A stretch of DNA of 64,000 nucleotides from Paraburkholderia lacunae (GCF_003353175.1 NZ_QHKS01000007.1:124001-188000); one strand, 5' to 3'; positions 8,456-18,095 are shown, counted from the first letter of the stretch. Made by a program: numbers and translations. The notes: generated by a model from the letters alone, not told the origin.

Positions 8456-10198
8456 CTACGGCGCGTCCGTTGTGTCGAGAAGACGGGCTGCTTCACGTCG
8501 GGTCTCGTCGGCCTCGCGCGATCGCCGGGTCTGGCTGAAGAGCGCGCTCAGGTTGCCAAGTGTCCGCGCTTCATCCTGACGGTAGGCCGCGCGATTATCT
8601 CGCGACAGGGTCCGGTAAAGGTCCAGCGCGTGCCGGTAGGCGTCTTCCGCCTCGCGTGGTCGGCCGCTGTGACTGAAAAGGACACCTAGATTGTTCAGCG
8701 TCCGCGCTTCGTCCGGCTGGTAGGCAGCCGGGTCTTCCTGCACGAGCGGACGATAGATTTGCAACGCATCCTGATAAGCCTGCTGTGCATCCTTCGGCCG
8801 TTGCGTGGCGCGATAGAGCGCGCCGAGATTGGTCAGCGTGCGCGCCACGTCGGGCCGATACAGTGCCGGACTCTCCCGGGCCAGCTGCCGCCGGATCGTG
8901 AGCGCTTCCTTGTACGCATGCTCTGCCTGCTGCAGTCGCTGCATGGCGCTATACAGGTTGCCGAGATTGTTGAGCGTACGCGCGAGTGCCGGGCGATAGG
9001 CCGCGGGGTTGCTTCGCACGAGAGTTCGCTGAATGTCCAGCGCCTCGCGATACGCCTGCTCCGCATCGCTCGTGCGTTGTGTGGCGTCGTACAGGATGCC
9101 GAGATCGTTGAGGGTCGTCGCGATATCAGGCTTGTAGGTCGCGGGATCGCGATGGGCCAATGCACGATCGACGTCCAGCGCTTCGCGGTAGGCATCCGCT
9201 GCCTCCCTCAGGCGCTGTGTATCGCGATATAGAGCGCCAAGGTTGTCGAAGGTTTCCGCCACAGCGGGCCCGTAGGCCACCGGGTTCTGTTGCGCCAGTA
9301 CCCAGTAGATCTCCAGCGCCCGCAGATAGGCGGCCTCCGCCTCCTTTGGCCGTTGCATACCGATGTAAAGGTTGCCGAGCTTGTCGAGCGTGCGCGCAAT
9401 TTGAGGCTGGTAGGCCGCGGGCTTTTCCTGCGCGAGCCTCTGATAGCGCGACAGCAGCGCGCGGTCAATCGGTTCCGCACGTTCAAACTCGCGTTGCTCC
9501 TGCAAAGCGTCGGCCAATGCGGACGCCATGTCGGCGTCTTCCGGTTGCAACGCGTAGGCCTTGTCCAGATACGGCAATGCATTCTGCGGCGCGAAGCGCA
9601 GCAGCTCGATTTCGCCAGCCTCATAACAACGCGCCGCCAACATCTGTGCAGTTCCCTGTTGCTGGGCAAGCAGCCCCGTCAGCAGTGTTGACGCGCCATC
9701 CAGATCGAAGCGCTCGAGCGCCTCGTCTATCTGCAGTTCAAGCGGATCGGAACTCCGTGCGATCGAGGATCTGCGCAGCAGATCCTCGTAACGGGCAGCC
9801 CAGTTCCGGGCTTCGGCCACCCAATCTGCGTCGGGCCGCGCCCTGATTTGCCCGGCGAGGCGCTCGACAAGCGGTTCGACATTGGCGAGCGCGGTATCGG
9901 TCCTGCGTCCCATGCGGCCCGATTGCGCATGCACCGCACCCAGTATCGCGTTGACGGCTCTCGCGAGCGTGACCCGCTGCGCACCGGAGAGTCGCGCGCC
10001 CTGCACCGCGCGGTTCAGCCCGGTTGTGACGCGGTTGAGCGTCTCGCCGGGCAATCCGCAATCGGCCTGTACCTTGAGGCCGTCCTTGACATCGACCTCG
10101 GAGAACGCCGGGGAACACGAACTTCCCGCGTCCGCAGCGAGGCATCCTCCGGACAACACGGCGAGCGCCACGCCCGAAAGAAACTTGCGCGCACTCAT
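8456..10198 (-). CDS. Secreted TPR-repeat protein
   Basis: 580 aa. The N-terminus (MSARKFLSGVALAVLSGGCLAADA) is an export signal; Ala-x-Ala cleavage is possible and the GGC is only a weak lipobox. The middle (about 185-230) has ordinary TPR helices. From about 250 to the end come seven near-identical 46-residue units containing ARTLNNLG.LY....R..EAE.AYREAL...R.L....P..Y.P, the long-spaced TPR_10/TPR_12 (kinesin light chain-like) kind. Such arrays mediate protein-protein contact; the partner is unknown. The regularity of the units suggests recent internal duplication. It has no evident operon partner. Confidence 0.82.
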   Translation of the reverse strand: MSARKFLSGVALAVLSGGCLAADAGSSCSPAFSEVDVKDGLKVQADCGLPGETLNRVTTGLNRAVQGARLSGAQRVTLARAVNAILGAVHAQSGRMGRRTDTALANVEPLVERLAGQIRARPDADWVAEARNWAARYEDLLRRSSIARSSDPLELQIDEALERFDLDGASTLLTGLLAQQQGTAQMLAARCYEAGEIELLRFAPQNALPYLDKAYALQPEDADMASALADALQEQREFERAEPIDRALLSRYQRLAQEKPAAYQPQIARTLDKLGNLYIGMQRPKEAEAAYLRALEIYWVLAQQNPVAYGPAVAETFDNLGALYRDTQRLREAADAYREALDVDRALAHRDPATYKPDIATTLNDLGILYDATQRTSDAEQAYREALDIQRTLVRSNPAAYRPALARTLNNLGNLYSAMQRLQQAEHAYKEALTIRRQLARESPALYRPDVARTLTNLGALYRATQRPKDAQQAYQDALQIYRPLVQEDPAAYQPDEARTLNNLGVLFSHSGRPREAEDAYRHALDLYRTLSRDNRAAYRQDEARTLGNLSALFSQTRRSREADETRREAARLLDTTDAP

Positions 10199-10394
10199 GT
10201 CCCGTCACGCTCGCCGTTCCATGGAAAACAGCGACATCCGGCAATGCATCCTGCTTCCCTCCCCGCTGCCGACGATCGCGGCAGCGCGCGGAGCAGAGCA
10301 GCGGTCCTGCCGAGGGGTGCAGCGAGTCGGCCTGCCCGGCTGCGGAGCAGAGGTCTTACCGGTTGAAGAAGCACTACGCAGGCCTGCAGTCGGA

Positions 10395-11132
10395 TCAGGC
10401 CCGCACCTGGATGTGATTGACGACGCCCTCGATGGCATCCAGACACCAGGCGTCCTGTTCCGCCTGACGTTTTTCGGCTTCGGTCGCCACCCAGCCTGCC
10501 AGCGTAATCCTGTGGTTTTCCACGTTGATGGTGATCTGCTCGGCGCGCACACGCCGATCGGTTTCGAGCACCAGTTGCAAGACATCGGAAATCTCATCGT
10601 CGCCGTCCGCTTCGGCGGGCGCCAGCTCCAGCAGGTTCACCACGTCGCGGCAGCCGCCGACCCACCAGGCAGTCACACTCGCGAGGCGCCTGTGAGACAG
10701 GCTGATCACTTGCCCCGTCAGGGTCACGACGCCGTCCTCGACCGTCACCTCGACGACGCCGCTGCCGTCGTTGCCCGCCTCGTCCAGGGTGCCGCGCAGC
10801 ACTTCGAGCTGGCCCTTGACGCGCGCACATATCACGCAATTGCGGAAATCCACCGCCTGCACCAGCCGGTCGCAAACTCGAGTACGCAGTTCACCGTCGC
10901 CGACCGGCGGGTTGACGGCGACACGCAGCCGATCGACCAGACGCTGGCCCTCGCTGTGTACCTGGGTCAACTGAAGAAGGCGTTTCTTGGAAGCGATATC
11001 CGGCACCTCGCCCGCCACGGTCAAGGCGCCGCCGTCGAAAGTCATATGAATGGGATGATTCTGGAGCTTCAGGTGTGATTCGCGTTCGAAGGCTGCCATC
11101 ACCTGCTTCAACACCGTATCGCTGCGTTGCAT
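10395..11132 (-). CDS. Triple BON-domain protein
   Basis: 245 aa. Three BON-type units can be seen: about 6-72 (HPIHMTFDGGALTVAGEVPDI), about 85-160 (VVEVTVEDGVVTLTGQVISLS) and about 170-245 (ITINVENHRITLAGWVATEAEK). Each shows the 'v.V.nG.VtLtG.V' core. BON domains bind phospholipid or act in envelope and osmotic stress proteins. No signal peptide is present, so it is probably cytoplasmic. The ATG at 11132 is preferred because GAGG lies 7 bp upstream. Cysteines in DFRNCVICARVKG are a curious extra. Confidence 0.8.
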   Translation of the reverse strand: MQRSDTVLKQVMAAFERESHLKLQNHPIHMTFDGGALTVAGEVPDIASKKRLLQLTQVHSEGQRLVDRLRVAVNPPVGDGELRTRVCDRLVQAVDFRNCVICARVKGQLEVLRGTLDEAGNDGSGVVEVTVEDGVVTLTGQVISLSHRRLASVTAWWVGGCRDVVNLLELAPAEADGDDEISDVLQLVLETDRRVRAEQITINVENHRITLAGWVATEAEKRQAEQDAWCLDAIEGVVNHIQVRA

Positions 11133-11215
11133 GGTCTGCCTCGCGCAATGGTTGGGTGGCACAGCGCCCTGTTATGGCGCACTGCACAAGCCTTGCCGTA
11201 TCAGGCGGGCTCGGC

Positions 11216-11701
11216 TCAGGTCGGCATACCCTGCATGCGACGGGCGAAGCGTGCCCGCTCGGCTCGATCCATCAGTTCCAGGAATTGATCCGTGCCCATG
11301 TGAACCAGCTCCTGATGATCGCCGGCCTCGAAATAGACGTCCGGCTGCTGGGCCAGGCTCTCGTCGAGATAAGTTTGCATGCCGTAGGCCGTACATACCG
11401 GCGGAAGCGCCCCGGCGTCGCAATCCTTGAACAGCTCCCGCAGATCGACCTCTTTGGCCAGCAGGAGGTGGCGTCCGGTCTTGGCCCAAAGCTCGGACAG
11501 CCGCACGGCGTAGGTGGATGGCAGCACAGCCGCCACATAGCCGTGTTCGTCTTCAAAAAGCACGGTCTTGGCGAGACGGTCGCCGGGAATATGCGCTGCC
11601 GCCGCGGTTTCAATGCTGGAGTGGCTGTACGGATGATGCACGATTTCGTACTGGAAGCCCTTGCTGAGCAGGCAGTTCTGGAGAGTTGCAGACATTGACA
11701 T
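11216..11701 (-). CDS. YbaK/EbsC-type aminoacyl-tRNA deacylase
   Basis: 161 aa single-domain protein. It has the start of the fold (GFQYEIVHHPYSHSSIETAAAAHIPGDRLAKTVLF), the core (VLPSTYAVRLSEL) and the GALPPV.TAYG segment of the YbaK/ProX family, which hydrolyses mischarged tRNA. The ATG at 11701 follows a near-perfect ribosome site (GAGGAGGT). It is divergent from the EF-G-like gene (247 bp gap), so both genes bordering the spacer relate to translation. Confidence 0.85.
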   Translation of the reverse strand: MSMSATLQNCLLSKGFQYEIVHHPYSHSSIETAAAAHIPGDRLAKTVLFEDEHGYVAAVLPSTYAVRLSELWAKTGRHLLLAKEVDLRELFKDCDAGALPPVCTAYGMQTYLDESLAQQPDVYFEAGDHQELVHMGTDQFLELMDRAERARFARRMQGMPT

Positions 11702-11948
11702 GACGCACCTCCTCTGAAAGGAAGGAAACGAGGGATTGTTGCGCAAGATTCTTTAAGGATAGTTCGCTTTGGCTCGCCTGTGGAAACCTGGAAAAAGCAG
11801 CATGGAAAAGGCAGCATGAGAGGGCAGCATGCGCACGGCAGCGCCGTGGCTGCGCGGACTGACGACGAATGGGACGATCATCCCGTATGGCACACGGGTC
11901 CGTTTTCGCCAATAATGGCCCCACATCCACTACTGGACGAGGGCGGCC

Positions 11949-14000
11949 ATGCGCTACAGCCCCGACGCCATCCGCACGATCGCCCTGGTCGGGCATGCCG
12001 GATGCGGCAAGACATCGCTTGTCGAAGCCCTGCTGCACCGAGGCGGCGCGCTCCATGCGCCCGGCAGCGTGGAGCGCGGCACCACGGTCTGCGATTTCGA
12101 CCCGCTCGAGCGCAAATACCACCACTCGCTGAACGCCGCCGTCACCCACCTGCACTACCGGGATACACGTATTTATCTGCTGGATACTCCCGGCTATCCG
12201 GACTTTTCCGGGCTGGCCATCAGTGCGCTGCCCGCTGTGGAGACTGCCGCCATCGTCGTCAATGCGCAGACCGGCGTCGAAATGACCACCCGGCGAATGA
12301 TGGCGTGGGCGCAGGAGCGCAAGCTCTGCAGAATGATCGTCGTGAACGGCATCGATCGCGAAAAGGTCGACCTTCCGGGGCTTCTGACGCAAATCCAGGA
12401 GGCCTTCGGCAAGGAATGCCTGCCCATCAACCTGCCGGCACTAAGCGGCCGCCAGGTGGTGGACTGTTTTTTCAACCCTGCCGGCGACGCCGATTTCCTG
12501 TCCGTTGCGGCCGCGCACAATGCGCTAGTCGATCAAGTGGTCGAGATCGACCCGGCCTTGATGGAGCTTTACCTGGAGCAAGGCGAAGCCATCAGCCCGG
12601 AGCAGCTGCACGAGCCCTTCGAGCGGGCGCTGCGCGAAGGTCATCTGGTGCCGATCTGCTTCACGTCGGCGGCCAACGGGGTCGGCATCGCGGAACTGCT
12701 CGACGTGTTCGTCCGGCTGCTGCCCAATCCGCTGGAAGGCAACTCGCCGCTCTTCTACCGCGATGCCGGCGGCCGCCGGGAGGTCGTGCGCGCCGAACCG
12801 GTCGCCGACAAGCATGTATTGGCCCATACCTTCAAGATCGTCGTGGACCCCTACATCGGCAAGATGGCCGTGTTTCGCATCCATCAGGGCACGATCAGGC
12901 GCGATAGCCAGCTCTATATCGGTGACGCCCGTCAGCCGTTCAAGGTCGCCCATCTAATGATGCTGCAGGGCAAGGAGCACGTGGACGTCCAGCAGGCTGG
13001 TCCAGGCGATATCTGCGCCACGGCCAAGGTCGACGAAATCGGCTTCGATGCCGTGCTGCACGACGCCCCCGAGGACGGCAACATCCACCTGACCCCGCTC
13101 GACTTTCCCACCCCCATCTACGGTCTGGCGATCGAGCCTGCGCGCCGGGGCAACGAGCAGCGCCTCTGGGAAGTTCTGCAAAAGCTGAGTGCGGAAGACC
13201 CGTGCCTGCGCATCGAACACCCGGTCGGCACCAACGAGACGGTGGTGCGAGGCCTGGGCGAGTTGCACCTGCGCCTCGTTCTGGAGCGGCTATCCGAGCA
13301 GTACAAGCTCGAGGTCGTCACACGGCCGCCGAAGATCGCCTATCGGGAAACCATCGGCGCCAAGGCCGAAGGGCATCATCGCCACAAGAAGCAAACCGGG
13401 GGCGCCGGACAATTCGGCGAAGTCATGCTGCGCGTGGAGCCCTTGCCGCGAGGCGCCGGCTTCGAGTTCGTCGACGCCGTCAAGGGCGGCGCCATCCCGG
13501 GCCAGTTCATTCCCGCCGTGGAAAAGGGCATCCAGCAGGTCATCGACAGCGGGCCGCTGGCCGGCTTCCCGATGCAGGACGTGCGCGTCACCGTCTTCGA
13601 CGGCAAGAGCCATCCCGTCGACTCCAAGGAAGTGGCGTTCGTCTCCGCCGGGCGCAAGGCCTTCATCGACGCGGTGCTGAAAGCCCAACCCGTGCTGCTC
13701 GAACCCATCGTCGACATCGAGGTGATCACGCCGGAAGCCGCGATGGGCGATATCATCGGCGACCTGTCCGCCAAGCGCGGGCAGGTTCATGGCACGCGCA
13801 CGGCCGCCGGCAACGCCGTGGTCGTCGCCGGGCAGGTGCCGTTGTCCGAACTCAACGACTATCAGTCGCGTTTGAACGCCATTGCCGGCGGGGACGGCAC
13901 GTACAGTATCCAGCTCAGCCACTACGATCCGGTGTCCCCCGCCCAGCAGGAGCGGATGGCCGCGCAGCACAAGAAACAGGGCGACGGCGCGGCGCCGTGA
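11949..14000 (+). CDS. EF-G-like translational GTPase (not canonical FusA)
   Basis: 683 aa with the full EF-G layout: GTPase (about 1-265), domain II, and domains III-V (RLRRxxx-type LGELHLRLVLERL, then GGAGQFGEVMLRVEP and ITPEAAMGDIIGDLSAKRGQV). The P-loop is GHAGCGKT and G3 is DTPGYPDF. Two switches are unusual: the G4 motif reads NGID rather than NKxD, and the switch I segment is ERKYHHSL rather than ERGIT. This places it in the EF-G-like branch whose function is uncertain and which is usually additional to a housekeeping fusA. Its base specificity may be altered. It is followed by the SAM hydroxide adenosyltransferase gene. Confidence 0.85.
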   Translation: MRYSPDAIRTIALVGHAGCGKTSLVEALLHRGGALHAPGSVERGTTVCDFDPLERKYHHSLNAAVTHLHYRDTRIYLLDTPGYPDFSGLAISALPAVETAAIVVNAQTGVEMTTRRMMAWAQERKLCRMIVVNGIDREKVDLPGLLTQIQEAFGKECLPINLPALSGRQVVDCFFNPAGDADFLSVAAAHNALVDQVVEIDPALMELYLEQGEAISPEQLHEPFERALREGHLVPICFTSAANGVGIAELLDVFVRLLPNPLEGNSPLFYRDAGGRREVVRAEPVADKHVLAHTFKIVVDPYIGKMAVFRIHQGTIRRDSQLYIGDARQPFKVAHLMMLQGKEHVDVQQAGPGDICATAKVDEIGFDAVLHDAPEDGNIHLTPLDFPTPIYGLAIEPARRGNEQRLWEVLQKLSAEDPCLRIEHPVGTNETVVRGLGELHLRLVLERLSEQYKLEVVTRPPKIAYRETIGAKAEGHHRHKKQTGGAGQFGEVMLRVEPLPRGAGFEFVDAVKGGAIPGQFIPAVEKGIQQVIDSGPLAGFPMQDVRVTVFDGKSHPVDSKEVAFVSAGRKAFIDAVLKAQPVLLEPIVDIEVITPEAAMGDIIGDLSAKRGQVHGTRTAAGNAVVVAGQVPLSELNDYQSRLNAIAGGDGTYSIQLSHYDPVSPAQQERMAAQHKKQGDGAAP

Positions 14001-14077
14001 GCCGCCTGCCAGTCGGGCGACCCGATACGCCGGACACAGGCACATAGGACGGCACAGCGTTGGAAGGAGGCTATGCG

Positions 14078-14854
14078 ATGATCGCGCTGTTCACAGACTT
14101 CGGGGCCGACGACATCTATGTCGGACAGCTGAAGACCGCCTTGCTGCGGCACGCGGCAGCCGGCACCACCCTCATCGATGTGCTGCACACGGCGCCGAAT
14201 TACGACCCGCGGGCAAGCGCGCATCTGCTCGCCGCGCTTCGAGGCTGGTATCTGCCGGATACGGTTTTTCTGGCGGTGGTCGATCCCGGCGTAGGCGGCG
14301 AGCGCGATGCGGTCGTGCTGCAAGCCGACGCGCAGTGGTTCGTGGGACCGGACAACGGTTTGCTCTCGGTCGTGGCGGCTCGCGCGGCGCATTCCCGAAC
14401 CTGGCGCATTACATGGCGTCCCGCGATGCTCTCGGCTTCGTTCCATGGCCGCGATCTGTTCGCCCCGGTGGCAGCCTGGCTCAGCCGCGGCGACCTGCTT
14501 GCGGACCCGCTTCCCGACAAGCTGGCTGAAAGTGCAGGTTTGCGTGTGCAGCGTGGTGCGGACGATCTGGCCGAAGTCATCTACGTGGATCACTACGGCA
14601 ATGCGCTGACCGGGCTGCGGGCCGGCACCGTGCCGCGGAGCGCCCGGCTGGACATCGCGTCCAGAGAAGTCGCCTATGCCCGGGTCTTTGCCGATGCACC
14701 GGCCGGTCAAGCCTTCTGGTACGAGAACTCGATCGGGCTAGTGGAGATTGCGGTAAGCGGCGGCAGCGCCGCGGCTCAGCTCGGTGTGCGCGTCGGGGAT
14801 GCAGTTGGACAGCGGCGCTTGCCCCCGGATCCGCGCGAGGAAGGCAACAGCTGA
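14078..14854 (+). CDS. SAM hydroxide adenosyltransferase (DUF62 family)
   Basis: 258 aa. The start MIALFTDFGADDIYVGQLK, the central DPGVGG and GPDNGLLS motifs, FHGRDLFAPVAAWLS and YVDHYGNALTG are the conserved blocks of the fluorinase-like family that converts S-adenosylmethionine and water to adenosine and methionine. The ATG at 14078 has GGAAGGAGG 7 bp upstream, so the upstream in-frame TTG is rejected. The gap to the EF-G-like gene is 77 bp, suggesting co-transcription. Confidence 0.9.
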   Translation: MIALFTDFGADDIYVGQLKTALLRHAAAGTTLIDVLHTAPNYDPRASAHLLAALRGWYLPDTVFLAVVDPGVGGERDAVVLQADAQWFVGPDNGLLSVVAARAAHSRTWRITWRPAMLSASFHGRDLFAPVAAWLSRGDLLADPLPDKLAESAGLRVQRGADDLAEVIYVDHYGNALTGLRAGTVPRSARLDIASREVAYARVFADAPAGQAFWYENSIGLVEIAVSGGSAAAQLGVRVGDAVGQRRLPPDPREEGNS

Positions 14855-14907
14855 GCCCGCGGAGTCCGCCGTCGCCGCTGCGCGCGTGTCCGATCCTCCA
14901 GACGCAG

Positions 14908-16029
14908 CTACTGTGCCATCTCCAGATCCGCGATCGTCGCGGCAAGAAAACGCGCCGCCTCACCGCCCGTGACGACCCGATGGTCGAATGTCAGACTCAG
15001 CGGCAAGATCCGATGCACGGCGGGAACCCCGGCTGCCGCCACGACCTGCTCGTGAATACGCCCGGCGCCGAGAATCGCGACGGTGGGCGGCACCACCACG
15101 GGAGCCGCATATTTACCGGCGATCATGCCGAAATTCGACAGCGTGATCGTATTGCCGCGCAGCTCTTCCGGCGGAATCTTGCGTGCCCGGATGTCGGCGC
15201 GCATCCGGTCGAGCCCGGCGCGCAGATCCGCCGGGTCGCGCAGCGCGACGTTGCGCAACACCGGGACGAACAGGCCGTCCGGCAGGTCGACGGCGATGCC
15301 TAGATCGATCTTCGCGAGCACGTGGCGCCGCCCCGCATGGCCGTCGAACCATGCGTTGAGCTCCGGTTCGGCGCGGCATCCGGCCACCAGCGCGCGGATC
15401 AGCCGGATCGTGACATCGGTATGCGGCGGCCACGCATGAATGTCGGCGTCGTCGATGACGGTGGCCGCCGCCACTTCGCTCTGCGCGCGCGCCATGTTCT
15501 GCGCCATCGCGCGCCGCACGCCGCGCAGCACTTCGGGCGGCCCGAGTTCGGCGAGGATCTTCGCGACACGCTGCACGTCCGCCGCCGTGATCACACCCTC
15601 CGGCCCCGACGGCGTCACCATCGCCAGATCGACATCCAGCTTGCGCGCAAGCGCCCGCGCCGCCGGGATCGCCTTGATCACGGCGGCACCCGCGCCGAGC
15701 CCCGCGCCGCCGCCGGGCTCCGCCGGCGCTTCCCGCACCACATGCTGGCCGACCTCCATGTGACCGACCACGGTGCCGGCATCGGCATCGTCGCCCTCTC
15801 CTTCGAATGCGACAAGCGGCGCGCCCAGATGCACGACGTCGCCCGGCTGGCCGAACAGCTTCGCGATGCGGCCGGATTGCGGCGACGGAATCTCGACGAT
15901 CGCTTTCGCCGTTTCGACCGACAGCAGCGGTTGATCCGCGCGAATGTCGTCACCGCTCGTGACATGCCACTCGACGATCTCCGCTTCCTGCAGGCCTTCG
16001 CCGAGATCGGGCAGTTTGAAGACTTTCAT
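14908..16029 (-). CDS. 2-oxoacid dehydrogenase E2 (dihydrolipoyl acyltransferase)
   Basis: 373 aa. A single lipoyl domain (1-80) carries the lipoylated Lys42 in VETAKAIVEIP. A peripheral-subunit binding domain follows (about 118-152, IPAARALARKLDVDL..GPEGVITAADV), then a short catalytic domain (about 165-373). In the usual catalytic HxxxDG motif the Asp is replaced: DHRVVTGG, with His350 and Thr354. It is the last gene of an E1a-E1b-E2 operon with a 4 bp gap to E1b. No E3 gene is present; a housekeeping dihydrolipoamide dehydrogenase would have to serve. The substrate (pyruvate, branched-chain 2-oxoacids or acetoin) cannot be read from the sequence. Confidence 0.88.
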   Translation of the reverse strand: MKVFKLPDLGEGLQEAEIVEWHVTSGDDIRADQPLLSVETAKAIVEIPSPQSGRIAKLFGQPGDVVHLGAPLVAFEGEGDDADAGTVVGHMEVGQHVVREAPAEPGGGAGLGAGAAVIKAIPAARALARKLDVDLAMVTPSGPEGVITAADVQRVAKILAELGPPEVLRGVRRAMAQNMARAQSEVAAATVIDDADIHAWPPHTDVTIRLIRALVAGCRAEPELNAWFDGHAGRRHVLAKIDLGIAVDLPDGLFVPVLRNVALRDPADLRAGLDRMRADIRARKIPPEELRGNTITLSNFGMIAGKYAAPVVVPPTVAILGAGRIHEQVVAAAGVPAVHRILPLSLTFDHRVVTGGEAARFLAATIADLEMAQ

Positions 16030-16033
16030 GGCT

Positions 16034-17014
16034 TCACGACGCCTCCAGAGTCTGCCTGACCGCGGCAACGATGCGCTCCGTGCCTGGCATGTATTGATTC
16101 TCGAGTCTGTACAGCGGCACTACCACGTCATAGCCGGTGACGCGCTGCACCGGCGCGAGCAGCGAATACAGTCCGCGTTCGGCGATGCCGGCGGCAATCT
16201 CCGCGCCCACCCCGCCGGTGCGCGAGCCCTCGTGCACGATCACGCAACGTCCGGTTTTCGCCACCGACGCGAGAATCGTGTTCATGTCGAGCGGCTTGAG
16301 CGTCGCCACGTCGATCACCTCGGCCATCACGCCCTCCTGCGCGAGCAGATCGGCCGCGGCCTGCACGTCCTGCAATGCGCCTCCCCAACTCACCAGCGTG
16401 ATGTCCGACCCGGCGCGCAGCGTAAAGCAGGTGTCGAGCGGCAGCGCTTCGCCGTTATCCTCCACAGGCTGTCTGAAGAGCCGGTACAGCCGCGTCGGCT
16501 CGAAGAAGATCACCGGGTCCGGGTCGCGGATCGACGCAAGCAGCAAGCCGTACGCACGTGCCGGTGACGACGGCGTCACGACACGCAGTCCGGGTATATG
16601 GGTGAACAACGCTTCAGGGCTTTCGGAGTGATGCTCCGGTGCATGAATACCCGCGCCGCACGGCGCACGGATCACAAGCGGGCACGCCAGCCGTCCGCGT
16701 GTTCGATGCCGCAAACGCGACGCATGATTCAGGATGTGGTCGATGGCCGGATAGATGAAGCCGCTGAACTGGATCTCCACGACCGGCTTCAGGTCCATCG
16801 CCGCCATGCCGATCGCGGTGCCGGCGATCGCGGTTTCGGCCAAAGGCGTATCGATCACCCGCTGCGCGCCGAAGCGGGCCTGTAACCCGACCGTCGCGCG
16901 GAACACGCCGCCGTTCACGCCGATATCCTCGCCGAGCAGCACGACGGCCGGGTCGTGCGCCAGTTCGTAGGCGAGCGCCTGATTGAGCGCTTCGACCATG
17001 TTGAGGTCAGCCAT
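16034..17014 (-). CDS. 2-oxoacid dehydrogenase E1 beta subunit
   Basis: 326 aa. Transketolase-like pyrimidine domain (LLGEDIGVNGGVFRAT, RVIDTPLAETAIAG, IQFSGFIYPAIDHI) and C-terminal domain (VIDVATLKPLDMNTI, VIVHEGSRTGGVGAEIA). It forms the TPP-dependent decarboxylase with the E1 alpha subunit encoded just upstream. The ATG at 17014 (MADLNMVEALNQAL) lies inside the end of the E1 alpha gene, an 8-bp overlap that suggests translational coupling. Confidence 0.93.
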   Translation of the reverse strand: MADLNMVEALNQALAYELAHDPAVVLLGEDIGVNGGVFRATVGLQARFGAQRVIDTPLAETAIAGTAIGMAAMDLKPVVEIQFSGFIYPAIDHILNHASRLRHRTRGRLACPLVIRAPCGAGIHAPEHHSESPEALFTHIPGLRVVTPSSPARAYGLLLASIRDPDPVIFFEPTRLYRLFRQPVEDNGEALPLDTCFTLRAGSDITLVSWGGALQDVQAAADLLAQEGVMAEVIDVATLKPLDMNTILASVAKTGRCVIVHEGSRTGGVGAEIAAGIAERGLYSLLAPVQRVTGYDVVVPLYRLENQYMPGTERIVAAVRQTLEAS

Positions 17015-18095
17015 GGCGGTTCCCCGCAGGAGGCGCGAATCGCTGTGCCATCGCCAGTTGCTCACGCAGCGCCAGCGGCAACGCTTGATACAGGTGATCG
17101 AACATGGCGGAGGTGTCCGGCGGCGGTATCGCCAGATACGCGTCGACGGCCTGCTCGACCTGCGCGAGACACGCCTTGCCGAGTTGCTCGTCCTGCGCCT
17201 TGTCCCAGACGTTCATGCGCATCAGGTAAGTGCGCAACCGCAGCAACGGTTCGAATTCCCACTGCTTGCTGAGGACTTCGGAGTCGCGATAGCGCGTCGC
17301 GTCGTCGGCTGTCGTGTGATCGCCCAGGCGATAGCTGAGCGCTTCGATCAGCGTCGGGCCATCGCCGCGGCGAGCTTTGGCGAGCGCCGCGTGGACCACC
17401 TGATGCACCGCGATCACGTCGTTGCCGTCGACCTGCAGCCCGTCGATTCCCGCAGCGATCGCTTTTTGCGCGAGCGTTTGCGCAGCGCTCTGGCGGCTGC
17501 GCGGCACCGAGATCGCCCATTGATTGTTATTGACCACGAGGACGAGCGGCGCCTGCCAGACGCCAGCCATGTTCATGGCCTCGTAAAAGTCGCCCTTGGA
17601 CGTGCCGCCGTCGCCGAATATCGCCACCGCGACACGCGGCTCGTGACGCAACAGGAACGCATAGGCCGCGCCGGCGGCGTGGCATACCTGCGTGCCGATC
17701 GGCACACAGTTCGGGAAATCGTCGCGTGGCACGCTGAAGTCGCTGCCGCGTTCGTCGCCGCCCCAATACAGCAGGCTTTCCGTCATCGTGACGCCGCGCA
17801 GCAATTGCGCGGCGTGGTCGCGATAGGAGGGAAACAGCACGTCGTCGGACTGCATCGCGCTCGCGACGCCGACGCCGATCGCCTCCTGTCCGACCGACGA
17901 CGCGAAGGTGCCGAGCTTGCCGGTACGCTGCAGTGCGACCGCCTTCGTGTCGAACGCCCGCGTCAGCATCATCGCGCGATAGAGCGGAATCAGCGCCGCC
18001 GGGTCCCGCGCAAACGCAGGCAACGGCTGAGCGGGCTCGCCGTTGGGGCCAAGGTATTGCGTGTAGCCGATATGAAAACTGGCAGCCGTCGTCAT
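17007..18095 (-). CDS. 2-oxoacid dehydrogenase E1 alpha subunit
   Basis: 362 aa. It has the TPP motif GDGGTSKGDFYEAMN...NNNQW and other E1 alpha signatures (RAFDTKAVALQRTGKLGTFA, SVGQEAIGVG, PSYRDHAAQL, EALSYRLGDHTTADD). The last fits the branched-chain/short-chain 2-oxoacid branch better than the E. coli-type fused E1. It is the first gene of the operon. The ATG at 18095 follows GGAGGGCGG. The substrate assignment stays open. Confidence 0.92.
   Translation of the reverse strand: MTTAASFHIGYTQYLGPNGEPAQPLPAFARDPAALIPLYRAMMLTRAFDTKAVALQRTGKLGTFASSVGQEAIGVGVASAMQSDDVLFPSYRDHAAQLLRGVTMTESLLYWGGDERGSDFSVPRDDFPNCVPIGTQVCHAAGAAYAFLLRHEPRVAVAIFGDGGTSKGDFYEAMNMAGVWQAPLVLVVNNNQWAISVPRSRQSAAQTLAQKAIAAGIDGLQVDGNDVIAVHQVVHAALAKARRGDGPTLIEALSYRLGDHTTADDATRYRDSEVLSKQWEFEPLLRLRTYLMRMNVWDKAQDEQLGKACLAQVEQAVDAYLAIPPPDTSAMFDHLYQALPLALREQLAMAQRFAPPAGNRHG

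Noticed and set aside
8181..8689. Repetitive ORFs on both strands through the 9-bp array (collagen-like GAS/GAL repeats, MHLMHL repeats)
   Set aside because: They are open only because the unit length is a multiple of three; no ribosome site or flanking conserved sequence supports them.
10205..10597. Frames opposite the end of the BON gene
   Set aside because: Shadow frames of GC-rich coding sequence.
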